10,434 nucleotides of DNA, taken from positions 179,688 to 190,121 of the forward strand of contig WELB01000062.1 in the NCBI GenBank assembly GCA_009602725.1. The letters are read 5' to 3'. Position 1 is the stretch's first letter. Each line of letters starts with the position of its first letter. The position numbers were made by a program, and so were the translations under genes. Source of the stretch: Spirogloea muscicola. Taxonomy: Eukaryota; Streptophyta; Zygnematophyceae; Spirogloeales; Spirogloeaceae. Below, piece by piece: positions 1-8,854 of this stretch. The notes beneath the pieces are model-generated. The model worked only from the letters and a program-made list of their open reading frames with translations. It ran no database searches and was not told where the DNA came from.

Positions 1-2407
1 CCCTTCGTGCCGCCGCTGCCGCCGTCGACACTGAGGCGGCCGCAGCTGCCACCGCCTCCCTTTGTGCCGCCGCCTCCTCCGCCACCCTTCGTGCCGCCGC
101 CCCCTCCGCCGCCCTTCGTGCCGCCGACGCTGTCAACGCCGCCGGCGCCGGCGTTTATACCGCCGGCAATACCGCTGCCGCCATCGCCGCCAGGCGTTTC
201 CATTCCCGCACCGCTCAGCGCGCCGCTATCGGCACCACCGCCATCCCCCGTACTCATCGGTGGCCAGCCCAGTCCACCACCGGCGGCTCCCGCGCCCATG
301 GCAGCGCCTGGCGCCGTCCTCGGCCCGCCTCCACCTCCGGCCTCGGCGCCGCCGCCTGCGCAGGGCGTGGCGACATGCAACTCGTGCTCGGGCGTCGCAA
401 ACTGCTGCCAGATGGGCGGCGATGCCGGCGCGGTGTGCTCCGATGGGCAGGCATCGCAGTACGACCTCAACGACTATACCTGCGCCTGCACACCGCCTTT
501 CGCCTACGACCCCACCACCGGCTTCTTTTATTGTGTCGGTGAGTGCGGCGGCGCGAGTCCGCTACTCTAAACAGTAAGCCCTAATCCTAAACCTAAACCC
601 TAAATCATGCAGTTCTTCGTGGCTCTGGCAGCACTTGACTGTCCGATAGCAGCCGCTTATAATCTTGGCGCTCCCGGCCCTCAAGTCACGAGGATGACCG
701 TGTTGGCCTGCAGATTCGTCTGCACCGTTTCTCAGCCTGCCGGCCCAGGTGGTGGCCTACGACACCAACGTCTACAACCTTGGCAACGACTCCGTCTGCA
801 CCCTTTCCGCGCCGCCTGGCTGCGTTCAGGTGATAATCAGTATCCCTTAAACCAATCAATGCACCAAACTAACTAATCTCCATCTTGCATATGCATATAC
901 AGTGGCAAAATCTGGCATCAGTAGACAAATAGGTATTTGAGCAAGCCCAAACTAGGCCCACGAGGCCCAAGTTGACCTGAGCCTAATCGGTGAAGGCACA
1001 GTGTTAATGCACCTGCCCATTGAGCTCAGTTCCCTTGCGCTTGCCAGGTATCGTTCTCATTCAACGCCACAGACGATATGGGCAATGACCTCACGAGCAT
1101 TGTGAGCTGTCAGTCGCCGACCGGCCTCAGCTCCACCTCTGGCAAGTTCCTTGTACTTACTGTGCCCAGCAAAAGTGGCGCTAGTGCTAGAAGCATCAGC
1201 AGGCTCCAGCTGCTGATGCTACTTGGGCAAGCACTGAGGCCATGCAAGTCCTTGCTATGCTGCACGTACTTGACTGGAGAGCTCTAAGCCGCTGTGCCCA
1301 GAGTGAGCAAGGCCATGTCAAATTGAGATGCAGGCTCCGTTTGGACGGACTCGTACGCTTGGGGCATCACGTCGGTGACCTGCGGCGTGCCCGATCAGAC
1401 CACAATGTCCAACTACACCACGGCTACGATCATGGTCATCGTTTATGGTAACTACTTTGCCCACTGATGGGAGTTGCTTCTGAGGATGTCATTCAATGTA
1501 GGTATTAGGTATCAAAAGTATGTAGGACTTGTCTTGCTGCTTGCTCTCTGTAATGGGAGTGTCAATCAGATGTTAGGGTCGCTGAAGCACAGCTTGTGTT
1601 GTTGCTGGACTTTTGACAGGCATGGATGCCTTCAGCGGGCCCGCTGTCATGGCGGCCAAATCCAGCGGTGCTGCCAATGCGCAGCTCGCAGTGGACGGGA
1701 ACAATGACACGGCGATTGCTGATGGTGGCTGTACGCAGACTGACGTGCAATTGGACCCTTGGTTCCAGGTCAACCTGGGAAGGTACGTCATCATTTTTGG
1801 CAGATAATGAGGTTTCAGCTACTGCTCATCTTGGGGCCGTTGCATGCAGGGCCCTAGTTAAACAATTTTGGCTGCTGATATTGTTCTAAATGGCTTCATT
1901 TAGCTGTCCTGTACACTGGAAAGGTGTGATTTAAGATTTCCAGTAGATCAAGGTAGGGCTAGCCCCCGTGCAAATATTGGGTGAAAGACCCTTCTTGTTG
2001 AGTACACCATCGAAGATGAAGGCACATATATCTGGCAGCTGTGCTGACAGAGAATTCGCAAGCCCCTTTGGTGGATGTGCAGTGTGCAGCAAGTATACTT
2101 CGTGGCAGTTTTCCGGCCGGACGCATTCTTGGCACAGACATATGATGTGCTTGTTGGCAATGCAACAGCATATAGTGACCCATCAAACGTGCTTTGTGCG
2201 CCCGGCGACCAGCTCTTCCCCGACACAACGGATTACAATGGTGACCGCGTTGTCCACAACGAATACGTGCGAACATGCAACATCTGGGGGCAGTACGTCT
2301 ACCTGCACACGCCGGGTGTCGTTCCGTCGCAGCTATCCGCCTGTGAGATCACTGTATACATACCAGGTACGGCCCTTGCCTCTCACCTGTCAGTTCAATC
2401 ATTGTAA
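1..2407 (+). CDS. Secreted proline-rich protein with Cys-rich module and F5/8-type C (discoidin/fucolectin-like) domain, 5'-partial
   Basis: Exons read as 1-538, 714-829, 1048-1141, 1334-1447, 1620-1782 and 2083-2407. Their phases join without a break and give 449 residues plus a stop. The frame is open at base 1, so the start and any signal peptide lie outside the window. Residues 1-122 are proline-rich, with a nine-residue FVPPPPPPP repeat, as in algal hydroxyproline-rich wall glycoproteins. Residues 126-178 hold eight cysteines. Residues about 290-436 form an F5/8 type C domain: the AVDGNNDT motif, the DPWFQVNLG strand, VAVFRPDAF, YDVLVGN, and a closing GQYVYLHTPG...CEITVYIP. These domains usually bind sugars or surfaces. 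Five N-glycosylation sequons (NDS, NAT, NYT, NDT, NAT) fit an exported protein. Intron 3 has a GC donor. The 3' end is uncertain: a good donor (CAG|GTACGG) at 2367 could splice to 2545 and stop at 2577-2579, instead of reading through to the TAA at 2405-2407. Family call is good; cell-wall role is inference. Confidence 0.75.
58..138 (+). repeat. 27-bp tandem repeat encoding FVPPPPPPP
   Basis: Units starting at 58, 85 and 112 share the pattern ccc-tty-gtg-ccg-ccg followed by proline codons, spaced exactly 27 bp apart. A related unit opens the window at position 1. The repeat is coding, within the proline-rich arm of the first gene. Synonymous differences between units (ttt against ttc; cct, ccc and ccg) show that they are not freshly duplicated. 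Such units are prone to copy-number change and assembly collapse. Confidence 0.85.
578..605 (+). repeat. Degenerate telomere-like block (CCCTAAA, sense strand) in intron 1 of the first gene
   Basis: Between the exon ending at 538 and the one starting at 714 lie about four imperfect copies of the plant/green-algal telomere heptamer in C-rich form (ccctaat, cctaaa, cctaaa, ccctaaat). The block is too short and degenerate to be a functional telomere. It is an interstitial telomeric repeat sitting in an intron. Confidence 0.85.
1142..1333 (+). other. GC-AG intron (intron 3 of the first gene)
   Basis: The exon ends TCT-G at 1141 and the next resumes GC-TCC at 1334, restoring the frame as S-G-S-V-W. 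The donor reads GCAAGT, an ideal U1 match apart from the C at +2, and the acceptor is ATGCAG. The nearest GT (about position 1152, ttgtac) would leave the frame out of phase with the next exon. Length is 192 nt. The reading frame inside the intron meets a stop at 1285-1287, so retention would truncate the protein. Confidence 0.7.
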
Positions 2408-3537
2408 AGTCTACCACCTAAGCTCTGCCCCTTTCCTTAATCCTTGATGCTGCCAGTGCCGCCTCTCCGCTGTATTGGCAGTCCTCTGTCTCCCACTTCT
2501 TCTCTTTTCAAACTTGGCTCGTCTTTCCAGCTGCCACTAACCAGGCAATGTGGCATATGGTTTGGCTGCTGAACCTTAATGTCAACGTTTATGCATGGGA
2601 GGTATCCATGTGCTTTAAATAGCATCATGCTCAGGTTGCATGCATGCCCACATTTCAGGGCAACTTCAGGACCTTACTTCCAGGCTCGGTGCTCCTCATG
2701 TGCAGTGCTGCCAATGTCATCATACTACAGGTGAAGGATGTTGGCACACTAGTCTGTTATCAGAGCGGAAGCCTGAAGCTGAGCATACAAACTTCAGATT
2801 GGTGCAATGATCTGGGATAACAGAGAGTCAGTATCATTTTTTGATAGCTAGGCTCCTGGCTGCAAATAAGTAAGGGGGCAAAGTTGGAAAGAAGCACAGC
2901 AGAAGGTTAGTATGTACTATCTGTGCAAGTTTGGCCGCTTGGATCTGTGACCGGCCCTCGTGAAAACTCCATCAGCAGCTAACAGTGAGCAATAAATGCT
3001 CATGTGGAGAGCAACTTCCTGATTGCAGAGCACGCCCTCAGCCCGAAACACATGCTTGGCTCTTGCTCAGAGCTGCCTGGCAAAGTCAAGCAGGCCATTG
3101 CCTACATACACCATCTCCGTGGCGCAGACTTGAGTCATTGATCCCAGTAAGAGGATGCTGGAGAGGCTCTTGCCATTGTGACGAGGCTTATTCAATGGAG
3201 CTGAATGATTGCAGCAGGACAACAAGCAGCTTATGCTTTAAGGGTTTGCGTACAGGATAAGGGATGTCAAGATCATGAGCCAGCTGCCTAAATGTATCAT
3301 CCAAGAGACTGTAGCAGCCCTTCTCCAGCCTACCTAGGAGGATGGCGCCCTGCCCACTTGTGGAGCGGGTCTCCGTCATATCAGGCACAACAGCGATAGC
3401 ATATGAGCTGCTACTTGGGAGACAGCGTACAACAATCAGCATTTGGAATGGAAGGACTAGATTCAGTGTGAGACGATAGTGATGCACTCGTGCTTCACAA
3501 CGAGTTCCCTTCTATGAGCAGGACGGCCAGGCTCACG
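2408..3537. other. Mostly non-coding intergenic stretch
   Basis: About 1.1 kb without a gene I can support firmly. It may hold the 3' end or UTR of the first gene: a TGTAA, the usual chlorophyte polyadenylation signal, lies at 2403-2407, and an alternative terminal exon is possible at 2545-2579. Base composition is more AT-rich than the exons. The one stretch with protein-like codon order is on the minus strand at 3188-3487, listed separately. I see no RNA gene or transposon ends. Confidence 0.5.
3188..3487 (-). CDS. Possible exon or gene remnant, unrecognised
   Basis: A 99-codon minus-strand frame ends in TAA at 3188-3190. Its first third is unconvincing, but from about residue 25 the translation has an ordinary soluble-protein composition: acidic and basic residues alternate, as in DDTFRQLAHDLDIPYP followed by VRKPLKHKLLVVLLQ. 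A splice acceptor-like CAG lies just upstream of that part. This might be the last exon of a minus-strand gene or a relic. No upstream exons were found before the telomere-like block at 3538, and I do not recognise the family. It may be chance. Confidence 0.22.
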   Translation of the reverse strand: MHHYRLTLNLVLPFQMLIVVRCLPSSSSYAIAVVPDMTETRSTSGQGAILLGRLEKGCYSLLDDTFRQLAHDLDIPYPVRKPLKHKLLVVLLQSFSSIE

Positions 3538-3595
3538 AACCCTAAATCCTGAACCCCTAGACCCTAATCGCTACCCATAAACCCTACTTGCTAAA
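3538..3595 (+). repeat. Degenerate telomere-like block (CCCTAAA, sense strand) upstream of STT3
   Basis: A cluster of imperfect CCCTAAA units (aaccctaaat, acccctaga, ccctaat, cccataaa, ccctact, ctaaac) ends about 170 bp before the proposed STT3 start codon. The position resembles plant telo-boxes (AAACCCTA), which sit in promoters or 5' leaders of highly expressed genes. It could equally be a scar of telomeric DNA inserted during break repair. Any regulatory role is inference. Confidence 0.8.
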
Positions 3596-3764
3596 CGTCA
3601 ATCACAAGTGAGCCAGACTTCTTGGCACGAAGCCGTGAGCCTGCGAAGGGCGTCACGCAGAACGATCCAGCGTGTGGTTGATCTGCAATGCGGGGCAGTG
3701 CCAGGGGATAATCTGACGGAATTGGGATTGCCGTCGAGTTGCCGGGACGACCAGGGGGCCCGCC

Positions 3765-6700
3765 ATGGCGCCCGCGACCGCGCGCCCCGCGGCGCCNGCC
3801 TGGGCAAGGACCCGGCGGCGGCGCTGGCGGCGCGGCTGCCGCGGCTCACGGCGCGGCAGCAGGAGCTGCTGCTCCGCGTCGCCGCTCTTGTGCTCATCTA
3901 CGTCCTCGCCTTCGCCACGCGCCTCTTCAGGTGGCCACTCAGCTCCCGCTGCCGCGGCACGGCGCAGAGGCTGAGCGCGGCAATGAAGGCCGCCCCTGCG
4001 CTGCCTATCGAGCCCTGTATCATCTCGAACGAGCCAGCTAGAGCGGCGTGGCAATGGGGAGCTGTTGGAAACTGTAGCGGAATGGAGGCGATGCTATAGT
4101 ATTGGCGATAGAATTTTGCGAAGCGGGGGAGGTGGAGGAGCGAGGCGAGTCGTGGCATTAGATGGGAACGACGTGATACATAGGAATGTAGAGGGGCTTG
4201 ATGATGAGTAGTGGGAGGACCATTGGTGGAGAAGACGGTCAGAAACTTGCAGGAGCACTCTAGTCAGTATGCGGCGAGCTTGAGTTCGCAGCTCGCCAAT
4301 GGCTGCCAGCAGCTGGGCATCGGCAAGCCCTGCCAAGGCCACACAGACTCGTGCAGCAGGATGGGGCGAGTGAACCTCAGTGCAGAAGGACAAGCCCCAC
4401 CAAGTGCACGGTACTCCTGCTAGTGTTCTGACGGCGGGCCCAGCATGCTGAGCCTCCTGTGTTGCGTGCTATCGTGCAGCATTGTGCGGCACGAGTCGGT
4501 GATCCACGAGTTCGACCCGTACTTCAACTACCGCACGACCGTGTACCTCGTGCGCGAGGGCCTGACCAAGTTCTGGAACTGGTTCGACGCCGAGACGTGG
4601 TACCCGCTGGGGCGCATCGTCGGCGGCACGCTCTACCCGGGCCTCATGGTCACCGCCGCCGCAGAGTACTGGCTCCTCCAGGCGCTGCGCATCGGCGTGC
4701 ACCTGCGCGACGTTTGCGTCCTCACGCCCTGCTTCTTCGCCTCCAACACCACGGTCGTGGCCTACTTCCTCGGGAAGGAGGTCCGCGACCCTGGCACGGG
4801 CCTCCTCGCCGGTCTGCTCTGCCACTCCCTCTCCCTCTCCTCCTCACACCAGCTGACACTGCCAGCTTCACCACAACAATGATGGCAAAGGTGGGGTCAG
4901 TGCTGTCACCATGCCACACTGCTGACGTCCCAACGCTGCCGCGAGTCGATGACTGCAGCTGCAATGCTGGGCATTTGCCCCGGGTACATTTCGCGCTCCG
5001 TTGCGGGGTCCTTTGACTACGAGGGCATCGCCATCTTTGCGCTGCTACTCATGTTCCTCTTCTTCATCAAGGTAGGCATCCTCGGAAATATAAACGGGCT
5101 TCCGCGACTTCTCTGCATTCTGCGCCTGAATTGTATTTAGCAATCGGTCGCAGGCAGTGAAGACGGGCTCGCTGGCATGGACTGTCGCCGCCGCATTTGC
5201 CTACTTCTACATGGCCTCCTCCTGGGGCGGCTACATCTTCATCATCAACCTACTGCCCATCTACGTGCTTGTGCTTCTCGTATCCGGCCGATACACGCAG
5301 CGCCTCTATGTCGCGTACTGCGCCGTATACATCCTCGGCTCGCTGCTCGCCATGCAGATCCGCTTCATCGGTTTCCAGCATGTGCAGTCCGGCGAGCATA
5401 TGGCTGCTCTCGGCGTCTTCCTCCTTCTCCAGGTTTCTAACTCCTGACTCTCCAGTAGCGTTATGGTGACTGCATCCACAATTGCAGACTGTGACGGAAA
5501 TTGTCACTGTGCTTGTTAGAAAATTAAAATGTTGATTTCATCTTCAATCTCAAATCAATTATGTACTGCTTCTCTTCACAAGGCCTAGAAGAAGCGCGAC
5601 GCTTCACGCCCTTGCCCTCATGTCCCTTCTCCTATCTCTTTGTCCTCTTCGTTGCCTGCCATGTTGCTAGCTGCCTGTTGTACTCACGTGGGCTGTCAAA
5701 CGCATGTGACAACAGGTCTTCTTTTTTGTTCACTTTGTTCGGCACAAGCTCGCAGAGCCGAAGCTCTTTGCAGCCTTCCTGCGTGCCACGGTTGTGTCTG
5801 CACTCACCGTTGGCGGCCTTGGCCTGGGGATTGGCATGCTGACAGGTGCCTCTGCGGCCCTTGTCAACACCATATCACCTCTCCTACCATTTCTTGCTTC
5901 TCAGCTCTGCTGCCGGCAGCTAACATCAAGACCAGCCGTTGCTTAGCCATTTGGTGTCTGACCTCCACATTGTTTGCCAAAGCACAGGTTATATCTCACC
6001 ATGGACCGGCCGCTTCTACTCCTTACTCGACCCGACGTACGCCAAAGCGCACATACCCATCATCGCCTCTGTGTCAGAGCACCAGCCGACGTCGTGGTCG
6101 TCTTTCTTCTTTGACCTGCAAGTTCTTCTCATCCTCTTCCCTGCAGGCGCGGCCCATAACCACCTCCTCCCTCCCTCTTCCCTCCTTACTCAGCCCTTCT
6201 TCCCTCCCCTCCAGGCCACGTACACGTGTTGTCACAGTCCCCTCATTGCGTGTTCAGAATGCAGCAGTATCATTCCTCCTTCCAGTGAGCACCGCAGCAC
6301 ACCTGTCCTATGTTGTTGCTGTATGCTCCTGCTTCTGATGCAGCTGAATCCACCCTGCGCAGGCCTGTACTTCTGCTTCCAGAACCTCACAGAAGCGACA
6401 GTTTTCCTGCTTGTGTACGCGCTTACCTCCCTATACTTTGCGGGCGTGATGGTGCGCCTCATCCTCGTGGCCACGCCGGCAGTGTGCGTCGTCGCAGCAG
6501 TCGCTGTCTCGGCCTCCCTCAAAAATTTCTGCCAGGTACTCTGGGAGCGGCCGCCCGAGAAGGCCGCTGGCACTGTGGCAGCTAGGGGCTCATACGCCAA
6601 GGCACAGGCCAAGGTTGGCGCTGCTGCCTCCGTTCTCCTCTTCTTCTGAACAGTCCCAGCAAGTTTTGGAGCTCCTTCGACTGCCTTCAGCTGAGGCTGT

Positions 6701-8578
6701 GACTTTCTCTGATTGAGTCATTGCGCCGCTGCCGTTGCAGAGCGGGGTGGACCAGCCGCTGCCAATGCAGCGTGAGGCGGCAGCACTTGCTGTGCTCGGC
6801 CTACTCTACATCCTCTTCCGTTTCACTGTGCACTGCACGTGGGTCACAGCAGAGGCCTACTCCTCGCCATCAATCGTCCTCACTGCACGGTGTGCTCCCC
6901 CCACTTGATTTAGTAGCTTCTCTGCGTATACTTGACACGACTCTATCTCCACTAGTGACCTTCATTGAGTGTAGGTCCGGTGGAGCCTCCAATGCCCCTC
7001 ACTTCTGCAGGGCTGCTGAGAGTGCTTCCTGCACATCTTGCTGGCCTTGAAAGACTGAGCTTGATGGCTATGGCTCATAGAGTATCTTTACTCTTGAGCA
7101 ACCAGGGTCTATAGCAGGGAGTCTCTGCTTCTGCTTCTCTTCCCTTCTGCACGTGGACATTCTGTGGGCTAGTATTGTGAGTTGTTGCTCCTACTCGACT
7201 GGGACGTTACGCAGGCAAGCAAACGGCGCTAGGGTCATCTTTGACGACTTCCGCGAGGGCTATCAGTGGCTCGCGCACAACACTCCTCCTGATGCCAAAG
7301 TATGTGTCCACTGCCACAACCTAATGAGCTTCTCTTCCAGTATTTGGCTAAAGAACAAGAATGTCAAGTTCCTGTTATCAAAGACATGCACCGAAGCTGC
7401 TGGTGCACGTCAAAGTCATTGATTGTCCCTTGTCTGCATGCATACGCAGTGTCTAACCATGGCAGGCTTGTGAGCAGATTTAATGCGAACCTGCCAACCT
7501 CGTCAACCTGCAGGTAATGTCGTGGTGGGATTATGGTTATCAGATCTCAGCAATGGCCAACCGCACGGTCATTGTGGACAACAATACATGGAACAACACG
7601 CACATTGCGACCGTGGGTCGTGCAATGGCATCACGCGAGGCGGATGCAGTCAAGATCATGCAATCACTGGATGTGAGCTACGTGCTCGTTGTCTTTGGTG
7701 GGTTGACGGGTTACAGCTCTGATGACATCAACAAGTGAGGCTTTACATTGTATTGGAGAAAGGAGAAAAGTCCGTGATTTTGCATGTCTTATTGCTCGTT
7801 GGACCTCCGGTGCAGATCCATCAGGTCTCTGTAATGAGCTGGCACTTGCACCATGCGTTTGCTGTTGTAGGTTCCTATGGATGGTGCGCATTGGCGCGGG
7901 TGTGTTCCCGCAGGTCCGCGAGGAGGAGTACCTCACGCCCACCGGTGACTATCGCGTCGACGCGCTGGCCACGCCGCTGATGGTCGACTGCCTTATGTGA
8001 GAGTCGAGAGAGCCCCTTCTGATGTACTCTTATGAAAGTGACAAGCTCGGACAGCAGGTGAAAGAGGACAGCAACTAGGGTTGCCGTTTCATAAGGCCGA
8101 GGCTGTAGCCGTAGTCAGCAGCCATAGTCAGACTTGCAAGCGCCCCTTCTTGGGTCGTTATTAGGTGCACTCCAACCTTACTTAGATGGTGCTGACTGTG
8201 CCAGGTACAAAATGTGCTACTATAGATTCGGTGAGCTGCTGTCTGAAAATGGGCGGCCCACCGGGTAAGTGGGTTGCTAGGGTGCTTCGTCAGTGCAACT
8301 GCCTGACTTTCCGGCTGCAACAAGCCTCACTTTGTCTCAGGTCGTATATCAGCATACGATGTCTTTCTGTTCAACTTTTTGTTTCAGCTGAAGGTCTAGC
8401 TTAGTGTTCCAGCAAGCAGATCGCTGATAAGGTGTACTGCGATGCCAGGTGGGATCGCGCAAGGGGTTGCGAGATTGGGCGCAAGGACTTTGAGCTGGAG
8501 CACATTGAGGAGGCATTCACATCCCAGAACTGGATTGTGCGGATCTATCGTGTTAAGGAGCCAGAGAACCGCTGGTGA
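3765..8578 (+). CDS. STT3: STT3, catalytic subunit of ER oligosaccharyltransferase (13 exons)
   Basis: STT3 transfers the preassembled glycan from dolichol pyrophosphate to Asn-X-Ser/Thr of nascent proteins in the ER lumen. Exons: 3765-3930, 4480-4811, 4959-5071, 5154-5432, 5716-5845, 5988-6146, 6363-6613, 6741-6889, 7215-7299, 7514-7734, 7871-7996, 8205-8264, 8449-8578. All junctions keep frame, and the total is 733 aa if one missing base is restored beside the N at 3797; the family runs about 700-780. Seen motifs: [10 protein letters not shown] (metal-binding Asp68), [11 protein letters not shown] (Asp186, Glu188), SVSEHQP (Glu371), WWDYGYQ (559-565) in the lumenal domain, the [11 protein letters not shown] glycosylation stretch, and the DK motif DINKFLWM (Asp626, Lys629, Met633). 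The hydrophobic N-terminal two thirds match the family's multi-span membrane region. Start: ATG in a GCCATGG context. Exon 7's end is uncertain (6613 preferred, 6535 possible). Intron 6 has a GC donor. A-type versus B-type cannot be decided. Confidence 0.95.
3797..3797 (+). other. Ambiguous base with an apparent one-base frame break in STT3 exon 1
   Basis: The ATG at 3765 reads Met-Ala-Pro-Ala-Thr..., then loses the conserved frame. From just after the N, the frame giving Gly-Lys-Asp-Pro and later [13 protein letters not shown] is offset by one base. The conserved frame has no ATG between 3608 and the membrane segment. Treating the N as two unresolved bases restores one continuous reading frame, with a proline codon CCN at the join. 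This points to a sequencing or assembly fault in GC-rich DNA, not a pseudogene. Confidence 0.75.
6147..6362 (+). other. GC-AG, in-frame, stop-free intron of STT3 (exitron-like)
   Basis: The exon before ends FPA-G (CCT GCA G) and the one after resumes GC CTG TAC TTC. This matches the family's FPAG...YFCF continuity, so the intervening 216 nt should be spliced. The donor is GC (CAG|GCGCGG) and there is no usable GT nearby. Length is 72 codons, and the exon 6 frame runs through the intron without a stop into exon 7. The sequence GCAGGC occurs at both borders. The interior is pyrimidine-rich and would encode a Pro/Ser/Cys-rich segment unlike STT3. Confidence 0.75.
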
Positions 8579-8854
8579 TTGGCAGCAGTACCATCCGGTG
8601 CCCAATGTGCTGTGCTTTGGCAGGAGCCATATTTCTCCGTGCTGGATTACCGAGGATGCATCAGCCGCAACAAGTAGTGGCGGTAGCTGGGTGAAGGCTG
8701 TGGCCAACATTTTGCAGCTGAAAGTGCACAATCCTTTATCGAAGTGTTGTTTAGTGGTAAGTCCCAGACTCGTTCTGGCAGTTTCTCCTGCCAGAGCCAA
8801 GGTTTTGTATGGCATCGTGCTCGGACCCTGCAGCCACAGCCATTCTTCCAAGAT
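8579..8854. other. Convergent intergenic region between STT3 and the minus-strand gene
   Basis: 276 bp separate the two stop codons, so both 3' UTRs must share or overlap this space. I see no clear TGTAA signal on the plus strand here. Short open stretches exist (for example one ending at 8676), but none joins in frame to STT3 through a convincing splice pair. Confidence 0.5.

Noticed and set aside
62-577. Arg-rich frame overlapping the proline-rich exon, and its minus-strand shadow
   Set aside because: Frame-shifted reading of CCG/CCN repeats yields Arg/Pro-rich open frames. The frame with the Cys module and splice continuity is the real one.
2545-2820. Further downstream exons of the first gene (candidate acceptors before 2531, 2545 and 2659)
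   Set aside because: Each gives an open frame for some distance, but the translations are not domain-like and cannot be ranked without transcripts. They are kept only as an alternative 3' end.
3608-3764. Upstream extension of STT3 in the conserved frame from 3608
   Set aside because: The frame begins with GTG, not ATG, holds no in-frame ATG, and encodes a sequence unlike any STT3 N terminus. The ATG at 3765 with a frame correction at the N is simpler.
4094-4423. Open frames on both strands inside STT3 intron 1 (minus 4393-4094, plus 4211-4423)
   Set aside because: They lie in a 549-bp intron whose flanking exons join in frame. Composition is plausible, but there is no start context, no recognisable motif and no splice partner, and the overlap on both strands suggests GC-rich chance openness.
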